From Thermus filiformis (lineage in GTDB: Bacteria; Deinococcota; Deinococci; Deinococcales; Thermaceae): DNA of 64,000 nt. Below the pieces are notes generated by a model. It did no database searches and had not been told where the DNA came from. It saw only the letters and a list, made by a program, of their open reading frames with translations. Position 1 is the stretch's first letter. The number at the start of each line of letters is the position of its first letter. Of this stretch, positions 18,743 to 26,921 are shown piece by piece. The stretch is taken from the NCBI RefSeq assembly GCF_000771745.2, contig NZ_JPSL02000039.1, forward strand, positions 186,001-250,000, in the 5' to 3' direction. The translations under genes and the position numbers were made by a program.

Positions 18743-19099
18743 ACGCACCTCATACAGAGAAAGGCCGGCGCACGCCGACCCCGGCCAAAGGCCACCCTTA
18801 CGTGACGACTCCCCGTTCTCAAAAACGGGGCTTCTCGGGTATCACGGAGCGACTTTTGCCGTTTCCGTGCCCGAAGGCTCCGTCCGAGCCCCTGCCAGGA
18901 TAGTGTGACGGCGCACCGGGTGATCCTGGCGTGTGTGCTTGGGGTCTAGCCCCACGACCCACCTGCCAGCCTCCTCCGCTTTGCAGGTGAGGGTGGCCTA
19001 CTCTCCAGCCACACATATACATTTTACCACAGAATGACCATTCGTAATGCTGCGCACTCCTTCGGAGCACATGAGGGGGTCCACGTATGCCCACTCCGA
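18743..19099 (-). promoter_or_regulatory. Upstream region of gfh1-lysS operon
   Basis: About 360 nt without an intact gene. It holds the tnpB relic (18795-18988) and, further upstream on the minus strand, an AT-rich stretch with TAAAAT (rc, 19017-19022) that could be a -10 box, plus GAATG-GT-CATTC. If this is the operon promoter, gfh1 mRNA carries a leader of about 270 nt that includes the relic. A promoter nearer gfh1 was not recognised. Confidence 0.35.
18795..18988 (-). pseudogene. Decayed tnpB tail and right end of an IS200/IS605-type element
   Basis: On the minus strand 48 codons from 18988 to a TGA at 18842 read like the end of TnpB: KAEEAGRWVVGLDPKHT followed by a run ending ILAGARTEPSG. 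Between HTRQ and DHP the zinc-ribbon section, about 30-40 residues in intact relatives, is missing. After the stop comes GAAGCCCCGTT with a 7-bp stem (18811-18817 with 18824-18830) and then GAGTCGTCACG, the hairpin layout of IS605-group right ends, where the guide RNA of TnpB is made. The rest of the element is gone. Confidence 0.7.
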
Positions 19100-19124
19100 A
19101 AAGCGGGGGATTATAGCTCCCCCG
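19100..19124 (-). terminator. Intrinsic terminator of the 19111-19491 gene
   Basis: On the minus strand CGGGGGA pairs TCCCCCG (19118-19124 with 19104-19110) around a 7-nt loop and is followed by CTTTTC. The TAA stop of the gene lies in the loop (19111-19113), so the last codons form one arm of the terminator. Confidence 0.75.
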
Positions 19125-19491
19125 GATCTCTTCTCTCTATACCCCGAAGGAGGATCTCCCTCAAACGCCCGGGCTCCGCGTGGCTCGCGCAGCGGGCGGT
19201 GTCCCGGCAGAGGACCAGGTAGCGGAGGTGCCGGGGGTCCTTCCCCACCGCGTGGCGGTAGAAGCCCAGGGCACTTCCCGAGAGGTGGCGGCGGCAGGCC
19301 TCGCAGACCTGGGGCGCCCTGGGGGCCTCCCCCACGGGCTCCAGGACCAGGTGGAGCCCCTCCACCCCCCGCTCCTCGATGTGGACCCGGCCCTCCTCGT
19401 CCTGCCAGTAGAGCATCTCCCCCAGGGGGAGGAGGTCCGGGGGGGTGCCGGGGAAGAGCTCCAGGATGAGCTCCCTTTCCTCGTAGTCCAT
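19111..19491 (-). CDS. Small protein with C-terminal four-Cys (treble-clef-like) motif
   Basis: A 126-residue protein. The second half has VCEACRR and, about 35 residues on, LCRDTARCAS, the C-x2-C ... C-x4-C spacing seen in the FBP-type zinc finger found at the end of EF-G-binding proteins. The first half has no motif I recognise. ATG 19491 has TAAGCT 6 nt upstream, suggesting a leaderless mRNA. It stands alone, ended by its own terminator. Zinc binding is inferred and the role is unknown. Confidence 0.65.
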   Translation of the reverse strand: MDYEERELILELFPGTPPDLLPLGEMLYWQDEEGRVHIEERGVEGLHLVLEPVGEAPRAPQVCEACRRHLSGSALGFYRHAVGKDPRHLRYLVLCRDTARCASHAEPGRLREILLRGIERRDPGEL

Positions 19492-19495
19492 GACC

Positions 19496-19894
19496 TTAGC
19501 TTAGCCCAAGCCGCCCAAGCAGGGGGGGCAGGAGGTGGAAGAGCCCCACCAGGAGGGCGAAGAGGCTGGCCAGGAGGACGCTCGCCGCTGCCGTGTCCTT
19601 GGCCCGCTTGGCCAGGGGGTGGTAGGTGGGGGCGGCGAGGTCGGTGAGGGCCTCGAGGGCGGTGTTCACGAGCTCCAGGGAGAGGACCAGGCCGCTGGCC
19701 AAAAGGATGGGCACGGGGTCCACCCGGAGCCAGAAGGCGAGGCCCAAGGCCAAGAGGGCGAAGAGGCCCTGCACCCGGAGGTTCCGCTGCTCCCGCCAGG
19801 CGTACCTGAGGCCCTCCAGGGCGAAGCCGAAGGAGGCCAGGACCCCCTTCAGAGGGTGCGGATTCTCTCTTGGACGCGGTGGAAGCCCACCCAT
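19496..19894 (-). CDS. dgkA: Diacylglycerol/undecaprenol kinase (DgkA family)
   Basis: Small three-helix membrane kinase of the DgkA/UdpK family. The conserved core is clear: VLSLELVNTALEALTDLAA, then HPLAKRAKDTAAASVLLASL, which holds the catalytic Glu, the Asn and the KD-x-AA motif. The start is unclear. ATG 19894 overlaps ybeY by 46 nt with GAGGAGG directly against it; homology itself begins near 19852, where a CTG overlaps the ybeY TGA as CTGA. Coupled to ybeY, as in many bacteria. Confidence 0.85.
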   Translation of the reverse strand: MGGLPPRPRENPHPLKGVLASFGFALEGLRYAWREQRNLRVQGLFALLALGLAFWLRVDPVPILLASGLVLSLELVNTALEALTDLAAPTYHPLAKRAKDTAAASVLLASLFALLVGLFHLLPPLLGRLGLS

Positions 19895-20268
19895 TCCTCC
19901 TCGCTTTGGTGGTCGTGGCCCAGAAGGTGCCAGAGGCCGTGGGCGGCCAGCTCCAGGACCTCGTCCTCGAGGCTTACCCCCCGGGCCTCCGCCTGGCGGG
20001 CTGCGGTGTCCAGGCTGATCCAGATGTCCCCCAGGTGAGGGGGAAAGAAGGGGTCGCCGGGCTCGTAGTGGGGGAAGGAGAGGACGTCCGTGGCCTCGTC
20101 CTCCCCCCACCACGCCCGCTTGAGCCGCCTTAGGGTCCGGTCCCCGGTGAGGACCACGGTGACGGCCTTGTCCCCCACCCCGAGCTCCTCCATCAGGGCG
20201 GCGAGGGCCCGGCGCAGGCGCGCCCTGAGCCCCTTGGGGGGGCGCTTGTTCACCACCAGGTCCACCAT
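19849..20268 (-). CDS. ybeY: Endoribonuclease YbeY
   Basis: Metal-dependent RNase of 16S rRNA 3'-end maturation and ribosome quality control. The 139-residue protein carries the zinc site HGLWHLLGHDH and the upstream TDVLSFPHYEPGD and LGDIWISLD motifs. ATG 20268 overlaps the phoH stop (TGATG); GTG 20271 is also possible. It sits in phoH-ybeY-dgkA, a widespread order. Confidence 0.95.
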   Translation of the reverse strand: MVDLVVNKRPPKGLRARLRRALAALMEELGVGDKAVTVVLTGDRTLRRLKRAWWGEDEATDVLSFPHYEPGDPFFPPHLGDIWISLDTAARQAEARGVSLEDEVLELAAHGLWHLLGHDHQSEEEWVGFHRVQERIRTL

Positions 20269-21245
20269 CACGCCTCCGCCTGCTCGTAGGCCTTGATGAT
20301 CCGGGCCACCAGGGGGTGGCGGACCACGTCCGACTCCTTGAAGAAGATGAAGGCGATCCCCTCTATCCCCTTCAGGACCCGCACCGCCTCCACCAGGCCC
20401 GACTTCTGGTGCTTGGGCAGGTCAATCTGGGTCACATCCCCCGTGACCACCACCTTGGAGTTGAACCCCATCCGGGTCAGGAACATCTTCATCTGCTCCG
20501 GGGTGGTGTTCTGGGCCTCGTCCAGAATGATGAAGGCGTCGTTCAGGGTGCGCCCCCGCATGAAGGCCAGGGGGGCCACCTCTATGATCCCGGACTGGAG
20601 GTAGTGCTCAAACCGCTCCGCGTCAATCATGTCAAAGAGGGCGTCGTAGAGCGGCCGCAGATAGGGGTCCACCTTGGCCTGGATGTCCCCGGGCAGAAAG
20701 CCCAGCTTCTCCCCGGCCTCCACCGCCGGCCGGGTGAGGACGATCCGCTTCACCTTCCGGGCCTTCAGGTGGGCCACGGCCATGGCCACCGCCAGGTAGG
20801 TCTTGCCGGTGCCGGCGGGGCCCACGCCGAAGGTGATGTCGTGTTGGGCGATGGCCTCCACGTACCGCCTCTGCCCCGGGGTCTTGGGCCTGAGGCGGCT
20901 GGGGAGGCTTACCTCCGCCGCCGGGGTGGTGGCCAGGAGGAGCCCCTCCCCCTCCTGGGCCAGGGCCACCGCCTGCTCCAGGGTGGCCTCGTCCAGCTCC
21001 GCCCCTTGGCGGAGGAGGGCCAGAAGGTCCCGCACCACCTTCTCCCCCAGCTCCACCGCCTCCCGGTCCCCAAAGAGGACGATCTCCTCTCCCCGGACCA
21101 AAAGCCTCAGCCGGTCGCCCAGAAGGTCCTTGAAGAGGGCGCGGAGCCTCTTCAGGTTTTTGTCCGCCTGGCCCAAGAAGGCCAGGGTCTCCGTGGGTTT
21201 GAGCGGGATCACCACCCTCTGGGCTTCTTCAGGATTTCGTGCCAT
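20268..21245 (-). CDS. phoH: PhoH family ATPase
   Basis: A 325-residue PhoH-like P-loop protein: Walker [15 protein letters not shown] (about residue 145), [15 protein letters not shown] as Walker B, and [12 protein letters not shown]. Often linked to RNA metabolism together with YbeY; its exact role is unsettled. The frame is open further upstream, but ATG 21245 ([11 protein letters not shown]) is supported by AAAGGGGTG just before it and by family length. It overlaps the end of the small membrane protein gene by 37 nt. Confidence 0.93.
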   Translation of the reverse strand: MARNPEEAQRVVIPLKPTETLAFLGQADKNLKRLRALFKDLLGDRLRLLVRGEEIVLFGDREAVELGEKVVRDLLALLRQGAELDEATLEQAVALAQEGEGLLLATTPAAEVSLPSRLRPKTPGQRRYVEAIAQHDITFGVGPAGTGKTYLAVAMAVAHLKARKVKRIVLTRPAVEAGEKLGFLPGDIQAKVDPYLRPLYDALFDMIDAERFEHYLQSGIIEVAPLAFMRGRTLNDAFIILDEAQNTTPEQMKMFLTRMGFNSKVVVTGDVTQIDLPKHQKSGLVEAVRVLKGIEGIAFIFFKESDVVRHPLVARIIKAYEQAEA

Positions 21246-21487
21246 ATCACCCCTTTCAGGATCTCGTTCCCCTCCGTCCGGACCAGTTTGGGCTTTTTCC
21301 CCTTGGGTTTCGTCTCCTCCTGGGGGCCGGAGGACATGAGCCTGGACTCGAGCCCGGAAAAGGCCGCCTGCGGGGGGGCCTCGAGGCGGGCCTCCCGCTT
21401 GGGAGGCTCCTTTGCGGGCGGGGGCTTGGGGGGGATGAGGACGAAGAAGAGGAGGAAGAGGAGGCCCAGGAGGTCGTCCAGGCTCAT
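21209..21487 (-). CDS. Small membrane-anchored protein between floA and phoH
   Basis: A 92-residue protein with one N-terminal hydrophobic segment ([15 protein letters not shown], about residues 6-20), a proline/lysine-rich middle, and a basic C-terminus. Its ATG overlaps the floA stop as ATGA and its end overlaps the phoH start, so it is embedded in the operon. I do not recognise the family; context suggests a partner of the flotillin membrane domains, but that is inference. Confidence 0.7.
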   Translation of the reverse strand: MSLDDLLGLLFLLFFVLIPPKPPPAKEPPKREARLEAPPQAAFSGLESRLMSSGPQEETKPKGKKPKLVRTEGNEILKGVIWHEILKKPRGW

Positions 21488-22458
21488 TCCTCACCCTCGG
21501 GCTTGGCCGCCCGGCTGATGGACTCCCGCATGTCCGTGTCGGCCTCGATGTTCTTCAGGCGGTAGTAGTCCATGACCCCCAGGTTGCCCTTCTTCAGGGC
21601 CTCGGCCAGGGCCAGGGGCACCTGGGCCTGGGCCTCCACCAGCTTGGCCCGCATGGCCTCCACCAGGGCCCGGTTCTCCTGCTCCGCGGCCACGGCCATG
21701 GCCCGGCGCTCCTCCGCCTTGGCCTGGGCGATCTTCTTGTCCGCCTCCGCCTGGTCTATCTGGAGCTGGGCCCCGATGTTCTTGCCCACGTCCACGTCGG
21801 CGATGTCCACCGAAAGGATCTCAAAGGCCGTCCCCGCGTCCAGCCCCTTCTCCAAAACGGTCTTGGAGATGCGGTCGGGGTTCTCCAGGACCTCCTTGTG
21901 GGAGTTGGCGCTGCCGATGGTGGTCACGATGCCTTCCCCCACCCGGGCGATGATGGTCTCCTCCCCGGCCCCGCCCACCAGCCGGTCTATGTTGGCCCGC
22001 ACCGTGACCCGGGCCGTGGCCAGAAGCTGGATCCCGTCCTTGGCCACCGCGGCCACCATGGGGGTCTGGATGACCTTGGGGTTCACGGAGACCCGCACCG
22101 CCTCGAGGACGTCCCGCCCGGCCAGGTCTATGGCCGCCGCCCGGTCAAAGGTGAGCTTGATGCCCGCCTTGTCCGCGGCGATCAAGGCGTCCACCACCCG
22201 GTCCACGTTGCCCCCGGCCAGGTAGTGGGCCTCGAGGCGGTCCAGGCGCACGTCCAGCCCCGCCTTGGTGGCCTTGATCAGGGGGTAGATGATCTTGGCG
22301 GGGGGGACCCGCCTGAGCCGCATGGCCACCAGGGTGAGGAGGGGGACCCGCACCCCCGCCGCCCAGGCGGAGATCCAGAGGCCCACGGGGACGAAGGAGA
22401 AGAAGACCAGAAGGATGAGAAAAACCACCAGCGCCAAAAAGACCAGTCCCAAGTCCAT
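21484..22458 (-). CDS. floA: Flotillin-like protein FloA
   Basis: Membrane scaffold protein that organises lipid-protein microdomains. The 324-residue protein has an N-terminal membrane hairpin (about residues 3-35), the SPFH domain with [15 protein letters not shown], and a long coiled coil rich in Ala and Glu (about 230-300: [20 protein letters not shown]). It sits directly downstream of nfeD, the usual partner pair. Confidence 0.94.
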   Translation of the reverse strand: MDLGLVFLALVVFLILLVFFSFVPVGLWISAWAAGVRVPLLTLVAMRLRRVPPAKIIYPLIKATKAGLDVRLDRLEAHYLAGGNVDRVVDALIAADKAGIKLTFDRAAAIDLAGRDVLEAVRVSVNPKVIQTPMVAAVAKDGIQLLATARVTVRANIDRLVGGAGEETIIARVGEGIVTTIGSANSHKEVLENPDRISKTVLEKGLDAGTAFEILSVDIADVDVGKNIGAQLQIDQAEADKKIAQAKAEERRAMAVAAEQENRALVEAMRAKLVEAQAQVPLALAEALKKGNLGVMDYYRLKNIEADTDMRESISRAAKPEGEE

Positions 22459-22460
22459 GC

Positions 22461-23723
22461 CTATACCTCCTCCACGGGCTCCACCACGATCCTCGGCCCG
22501 TCCACTTCCACCACCTTAACCCGGCTTCCCCGGGGGATGAACTGCCCCCGGGCCACCACGTCCACCCGCTTGTCCCCGAACCGGGCCGCCCCGGCGGGCC
22601 TCAGGTCCGTCAGGGCCGTCCCCAGGGCCCCCACCTCCACCGGGCTTTGGGTGGCGTGCTCGGAGATGGCCGACTCCAGGACCAGGGCCCGGGCCGGCCG
22701 CGTCCGGGGGAAGAAGCGGAAGAGGAAGAGGACCCCGAGCCCCAGGGCGATCACCGCCACCGCCCCCACCGCCACCGCCTGCTCGCCGAAGGTGAGGTAG
22801 ACGGAGGCCAGGATCGCCCCCACCCCGGCCAGGCCGGCCAGGCCGAAGCCAGGGAAGAGGAAGGCCTCGGCCAGGAGGAGGGCCACCCCCAGAAAGAAGA
22901 GGGTGAGTTCAAACAGGCCGGAAAGCCCCGCCAGCCACCCTCCGGCGAAGTAGAGGGCCAGAAAGGCCAGGCCCAGCCCCCCCGCTACGCCGAAGCCCGG
23001 GGTGAAGAGCTCCAAAAGCAGGAGGAGGAGGCCCAGGGCCAGGAGGAGGCCCGCCACGGTGGAGCTGGTGAGGAAGCGGGCCAGCTGGACCCGGGGGCCG
23101 GGGTCCACCCGCTCCACCTCCGGGGCGAACCCCGCCAGGGAGAGGGCCTCGGCCAAGGAGGTGGCCAGGTGGTCGGCCACCTTCAGCTCCACCGCCTTGC
23201 TGGCGGAAAGCGTCAGGGGCTCCCCCTTGGCGGAGAGGCCGGGGACCTCGAGCTCCGGGTCCACCATGGCCTCCGCCAGGAGGGCGGGCCGGCCCCGGGC
23301 CTCGGCTACTGCCCGAAACTTCCCCTTCAGGGCGGAGATGACCTTCCGGTCCGCCGCCTGGGGCTGTTGGAAGGGGACCCCTACCACGGGCAGGGCCGCC
23401 CCGATCTCCGCCCCGGGGAGCATGGCGATCTGGCGGCAGGAAAGCGCGATCAGGGCCCCGGCGGAGAAGGCGTTCTTCACCACGGCCAGGGTGGGGAGGG
23501 GGGTCTCCAGGATGCGGTCGGAGATGCGGATGGCCGCGTCCACCCGCCCCCCCGGGGTGTCTATGAGGAGGACCACGCCGCTTGCCCCCTCCCGTTCCGC
23601 CCGGGAGAGGGCCTGGTCCACGAAGACGGCCAGGGCCGGGTCTATCTCGCCCTCTATGGGCACCAGGTAGGTCCTGGCCAGGGCCAGGCCCAGGAAGCTG
23701 AGAAGGACCAGGATCCGCTTCAT
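22461..23723 (-). CDS. NfeD family membrane serine protease
   Basis: A 420-residue NfeD1b-type protein: signal peptide (about 1-16), a ClpP-class protease domain with [15 protein letters not shown] and the nucleophile region [14 protein letters not shown], several membrane helices (about 210-340), and a C-terminal OB-fold (about 360-420: [19 protein letters not shown]). It works with flotillin/stomatin partners; floA follows after 2 nt. The TnpB-related gene ends 6 nt upstream on the same strand, so no room is left for a separate promoter. Confidence 0.92.
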   Translation of the reverse strand: MKRILVLLSFLGLALARTYLVPIEGEIDPALAVFVDQALSRAEREGASGVVLLIDTPGGRVDAAIRISDRILETPLPTLAVVKNAFSAGALIALSCRQIAMLPGAEIGAALPVVGVPFQQPQAADRKVISALKGKFRAVAEARGRPALLAEAMVDPELEVPGLSAKGEPLTLSASKAVELKVADHLATSLAEALSLAGFAPEVERVDPGPRVQLARFLTSSTVAGLLLALGLLLLLLELFTPGFGVAGGLGLAFLALYFAGGWLAGLSGLFELTLFFLGVALLLAEAFLFPGFGLAGLAGVGAILASVYLTFGEQAVAVGAVAVIALGLGVLFLFRFFPRTRPARALVLESAISEHATQSPVEVGALGTALTDLRPAGAARFGDKRVDVVARGQFIPRGSRVKVVEVDGPRIVVEPVEEV

Positions 23724-23729
23724 ACCGGT

Positions 23730-25277
23730 TTATTTAGATTCACTCACAGCGTCCACACCTACACTCCGGCCCCCACCGGTAAGGGGACCTAAGCCTGCCT
23801 TCCGCCCCTCCCACAGTCCCTGGACCAGGACGGGCTTGAGGGGGGACAAGTCCCTCGGCACCTCGAGCCCAAGGAGGGGAAGGAAGAAGCCTACCCGCAG
23901 GACCCTCCAGGGATTAGCGCCGTAGGAGTTCCTTCCGTCGGTAACCTCCTTCCGGCTCCCCGGCAAGCCCTGCGGGCTTAACAGAAGCATGGCCTTTTCG
24001 GCCTTGCCTACCTCACGAGACCAACGACGCTTCAGGTAGGGGTTCGTCTCATGCCTTCTCCTTTCCTCCAGCTCCCCCGCCTTCTCCCGGTAGAACGCCT
24101 CTGCGTTCTCCCGGAAACGGGGGTCCGCAAGCAGGGCCTCGTAGTGCTTGGGTAGCCTCTCCTCAAACCCCAAGGCCCTCCTCCCGATGACGTAGGCGGC
24201 GGCCACGTCCTTGGAGAGGGAGAGCTGGGGTGCATACTTGAGCATTCCGATGGTAGAGGTGTCCTGTGGGTTGACCTGGACGACCTCCACGCCCCGCTTC
24301 TTGGCCAAGGCGTGGATCTTGTTTAGGAGGGAGGCGTAGGCGAAGCGGTGCTGCCACCTGCGGAAGGCCCTTCCGGAGCCGTCCCTCCGCCGGGACTTGC
24401 GCAGGTACTTCAGGCGCTCGGTGGCGATGGCCACCCCGTGGGTGGCGGCGAAGTCCACCGCCCGGTGGGCCACCGTCCAAAGCAGGGTCTCCTTGGCCCC
24501 CCGGTTGGGGGCCCGGTCTAACTCTTCCAGGGAGAGGGCGAGGTGCTGGCGCAGGTTCCCGTCCGGCCCCACCAAGGCCAGGGCGAGGTGGTAAGGGTCG
24601 GCGTTCACGTCCACGCCGAGGACCCCGTTGTCTTTGGTGCAGGTCAGGGGCGGGGCCTTCTCCTCCCAGGTGAAGCTGGCGTAGACCTGGCCGTCCTTGA
24701 GGGTGAGCTCCACGTTGTAGGGCTCTGACGCGTACACCCTCCGAAGGAGCTGGCCCAGGTTGGGATGGGAGGTCTGGACCAGGGTGTAAGCATAAGTGCC
24801 GTTGCCCAGGTTAATCCGGAGCCATAGGGCTCCTTTTTCCACTTCAAGTCGGAGGTTGAGGTTCCCGCCCTTGGCTTTTTCCCCACGGGCGTATAGGAGC
24901 CCCTGACGCCTTTCCCTCCACTCTCGCTTTCTCTGCTTAAGGAGCTTGGAGTCGTGCTTCTTCCGAAGGTCAAAGAAGAGCTTCCTTCCGCCAAAAACCA
25001 CCTTCCGGGGGTCTCTACCGAGCTCCCGGGCAGAGGATAGGGCCATCTCCGCTTTGAGAACAGCGTCGTCTGCGTAGCGAGTGTTGAGGCTGAAGAGGGT
25101 ACACAAAGGCCCGTCCCGCTTCTTGAGCTCCTTTCGCGACCCCCCTTCCAGCAGGCGGTTGTAGGAGAAGCGTTGAGCAGAAGAGAACCTACGCATGAGG
25201 TCCAGGACGGCTTGCCTGTCCTCCTCGTGAAGGAAGAGGAGCTTCGCCTGGATTCCCTGGAAGTAGCTCTGCCCCAT
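23730..25277 (-). CDS. TnpB-related RuvC protein lacking the zinc ribbon
   Basis: A 515-residue member of the IS200/IS605 TnpB-related group. RuvC-like acidic positions are present: NGVLGVDVNADPYHLALALV (Asp), GVAIATERLKYLRKSRR (Glu) and SLSKDVAAAYVIGRR (Asp). Where TnpB normally has a CxxC-CxxC ribbon, this protein has NPQDTSTIGMLKYAPQ and no cysteines. About 130 residues follow the last acidic motif. No tnpA and no clear IS ends were found around it. It may be an RNA-guided nuclease relative or a domesticated protein; activity is not shown. Confidence 0.8.
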   Translation of the reverse strand: MGQSYFQGIQAKLLFLHEEDRQAVLDLMRRFSSAQRFSYNRLLEGGSRKELKKRDGPLCTLFSLNTRYADDAVLKAEMALSSARELGRDPRKVVFGGRKLFFDLRKKHDSKLLKQRKREWRERRQGLLYARGEKAKGGNLNLRLEVEKGALWLRINLGNGTYAYTLVQTSHPNLGQLLRRVYASEPYNVELTLKDGQVYASFTWEEKAPPLTCTKDNGVLGVDVNADPYHLALALVGPDGNLRQHLALSLEELDRAPNRGAKETLLWTVAHRAVDFAATHGVAIATERLKYLRKSRRRDGSGRAFRRWQHRFAYASLLNKIHALAKKRGVEVVQVNPQDTSTIGMLKYAPQLSLSKDVAAAYVIGRRALGFEERLPKHYEALLADPRFRENAEAFYREKAGELEERRRHETNPYLKRRWSREVGKAEKAMLLLSPQGLPGSRKEVTDGRNSYGANPWRVLRVGFFLPLLGLEVPRDLSPLKPVLVQGLWEGRKAGLGPLTGGGRSVGVDAVSESK

Positions 25278-25476
25278 AGCGGTCAGCGGTGCGGCCCTTA
25301 TTCATAGGCTATTGTACGTCGGCGTATGCTTTTGTGGCCCCGCTCCTTCTTTGTCCTCCGCCATTGCTCCCCGATTCTTCCCCGAAGGGGACACCGAGCT
25401 GGTTGATTACTTCCACGAGGGAAGGATACGGCAAGAAAGGGTATCACCGCCTCCATTCTACGCTATCCTGGGGAGG

Positions 25477-26274
25477 ATGCGGCTGGGCCTCATCGGCTAC
25501 CCTCTGGACCACTCCCTCTCCCCGGCTATGCACAATCGGGCCCTGAGGGAGGTGGGCCTTTTGGGGGAGTACCTCCTCCTCCCCACGCCCCCGGAGGCCC
25601 TGGCGGGCCGGATGGCCGAGGTCCGGGCGGGGTTTTGGGGGGTGAACGTGACCGTGCCCCACAAGGAGGCGGTCCTTCCCTACCTGGACGGGCTTTCCCC
25701 CGAGGCCAGGGCCATCGGGGCGGTCAACACCATCGTCCGGGAGGGGGAGAAGCTGATCGGCCACAACACGGACGCCCCCGGCTTCCTGAGGGGGCTCGAG
25801 GAGGCGGGCCTCCTTTTCGAGCCCGCCCTGGTCCTGGGGGCGGGAGGTGCGGGCCGGGCGGTGGCCTACGCCCTGAAGGGGCGGGGCCTGGACGTCTACG
25901 TCTGGAACCGCACCCCCGGCCGGGCCCGGGCCCTGGCCGAGGAGATGGGCCTGCGGGAGGCCCCCCTGGAGTTCGCCCGGGAGGCCCGGCTCCTGGTCAA
26001 CGCCACCCGGGTGGGCCTGATGGACCCGGAGGCCACCCCCTTGCCCCCCGACCTCCTCCCGAGGGAGGGAGGGGTGGTGGACCTGGTCTACCGGCCCCTC
26101 TGGACCCGCCTCCTGAGGGAGGCCCGCGCCCGGGGGCTCCGGGTCCAGCACGGCCTGTACATGCTGGTCTACCAGGGGGCCCTGGCCTTCCGCCTCTGGA
26201 CGGGGCGGGAGGCCCCCGTGGCGGCCATGTTCCAGGCGGCCTGCGAGGCCCTTTCCGAGCCGATATGTCCCTAA
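25477..26274 (+). CDS. aroE: Shikimate dehydrogenase
   Basis: Reduces 3-dehydroshikimate to shikimate with NADPH. The 265-residue protein begins MRLGLIGYPLDHSLSPAMHN (substrate Ser pair), has GVNVTVPHKEAV with the catalytic Lys, LVLGAGGAGRAVAYAL for NADPH and NRTPGRA after it. ATG 25477 follows GGGGAGG; TATCCT (25464-25469) lies 7 nt upstream, so the transcript is very short-leadered or leaderless. The longer open frame upstream is not conserved. Confidence 0.95.
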   Translation: MRLGLIGYPLDHSLSPAMHNRALREVGLLGEYLLLPTPPEALAGRMAEVRAGFWGVNVTVPHKEAVLPYLDGLSPEARAIGAVNTIVREGEKLIGHNTDAPGFLRGLEEAGLLFEPALVLGAGGAGRAVAYALKGRGLDVYVWNRTPGRARALAEEMGLREAPLEFAREARLLVNATRVGLMDPEATPLPPDLLPREGGVVDLVYRPLWTRLLREARARGLRVQHGLYMLVYQGALAFRLWTGREAPVAAMFQAACEALSEPICP

Positions 26275-26831
26275 CCCTGAAGGCGCCGGTCCTCCACGAG
26301 GAGGTCATCCAGAAGAGCCGCTTCATCGCCAAGGCCGCCCCCGTGTCCAGCGAGGAGGAGGCCCTGGACTTCCTGAGGCGAAGCCGAGAGGTGGAGGCCA
26401 CCCACAACTGCTACGCCTACAAGATCGGGAACCTCTACCGCTTCTCGGACGACGGCGAGCCCTCGGGCACCGCGGGCCGCCCCATCCTCCACGCCATAGA
26501 GGCCCAGGGTCTGGACCGGGTGGCGGTCCTGGTCGTCCGGTACTTCGGGGGGGTCAAGCTGGGGGCCTCCGGGCTGGTCCGGGCCTACGGGGGCGTGGCG
26601 GCGGAGGCCCTGAGGCGGGGGGAGAAGGTGCCCCTGGTGGAGCGGGTCCTTTGGGAGTTCCGCGTCCCCTACGCCCTGGCGGAGCGGGTCCACCGCCTGG
26701 TCCGGCCCCTCGAGGCCCACTACGACCCCCAGGGGGTGGTCTTCCGGGTGGAGGTGGCCCAGCCCGAGGCGGAGGCCTTGCGGAAGGCCTTGGAGGAGGC
26801 CACCCGGGGCCGGGTAGAATGGCGGACGTGA
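26265..26831 (+). CDS. YigZ/IMPACT family protein
   Basis: A 188-residue protein of the IMPACT N-terminal family: KSRFIAKAAPV, the hallmark DDGEPSGTAGRPILHAI, and VRYFGGVKLGASGLVRAYGG. The family has a ribosomal protein S5 domain 2-like fold and is linked in eukaryotes to GCN2 regulation; the bacterial role is unclear. It starts at ATG 26265 inside the end of aroE (10-nt overlap). Confidence 0.92.
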   Translation: MSLTLKAPVLHEEVIQKSRFIAKAAPVSSEEEALDFLRRSREVEATHNCYAYKIGNLYRFSDDGEPSGTAGRPILHAIEAQGLDRVAVLVVRYFGGVKLGASGLVRAYGGVAAEALRRGEKVPLVERVLWEFRVPYALAERVHRLVRPLEAHYDPQGVVFRVEVAQPEAEALRKALEEATRGRVEWRT

Positions 26832-26921
26832 GACCACCCCAGCTCGGCCCAGGCTGGGACGGGCACCCCGGCGGGCAGCGCTCCTAAGGGGGTATGGGCG
26901 AAGGAAACGGGAGAAGAGGCG

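Noticed and set aside
18743-19030. Known structural RNA (RNase P RNA, SRP RNA, tmRNA or T-box) in the gfh1-lysS leader
   Set aside because: None of the conserved cores was found; most of the region is explained by the tnpB relic.
25312-25476. 55-codon N-terminal extension of aroE
   Set aside because: Not shikimate dehydrogenase-like; the family start, ribosome binding site and -10 box all fit ATG 25477.
26832-26860. Inverted copy of the hairpin repeat downstream of the IMPACT gene
   Set aside because: ACCACCCCAGC resembles the reversed tail, but the arms pair only over 6 bp and the GCAA loop is absent; probably an ordinary weak terminator.
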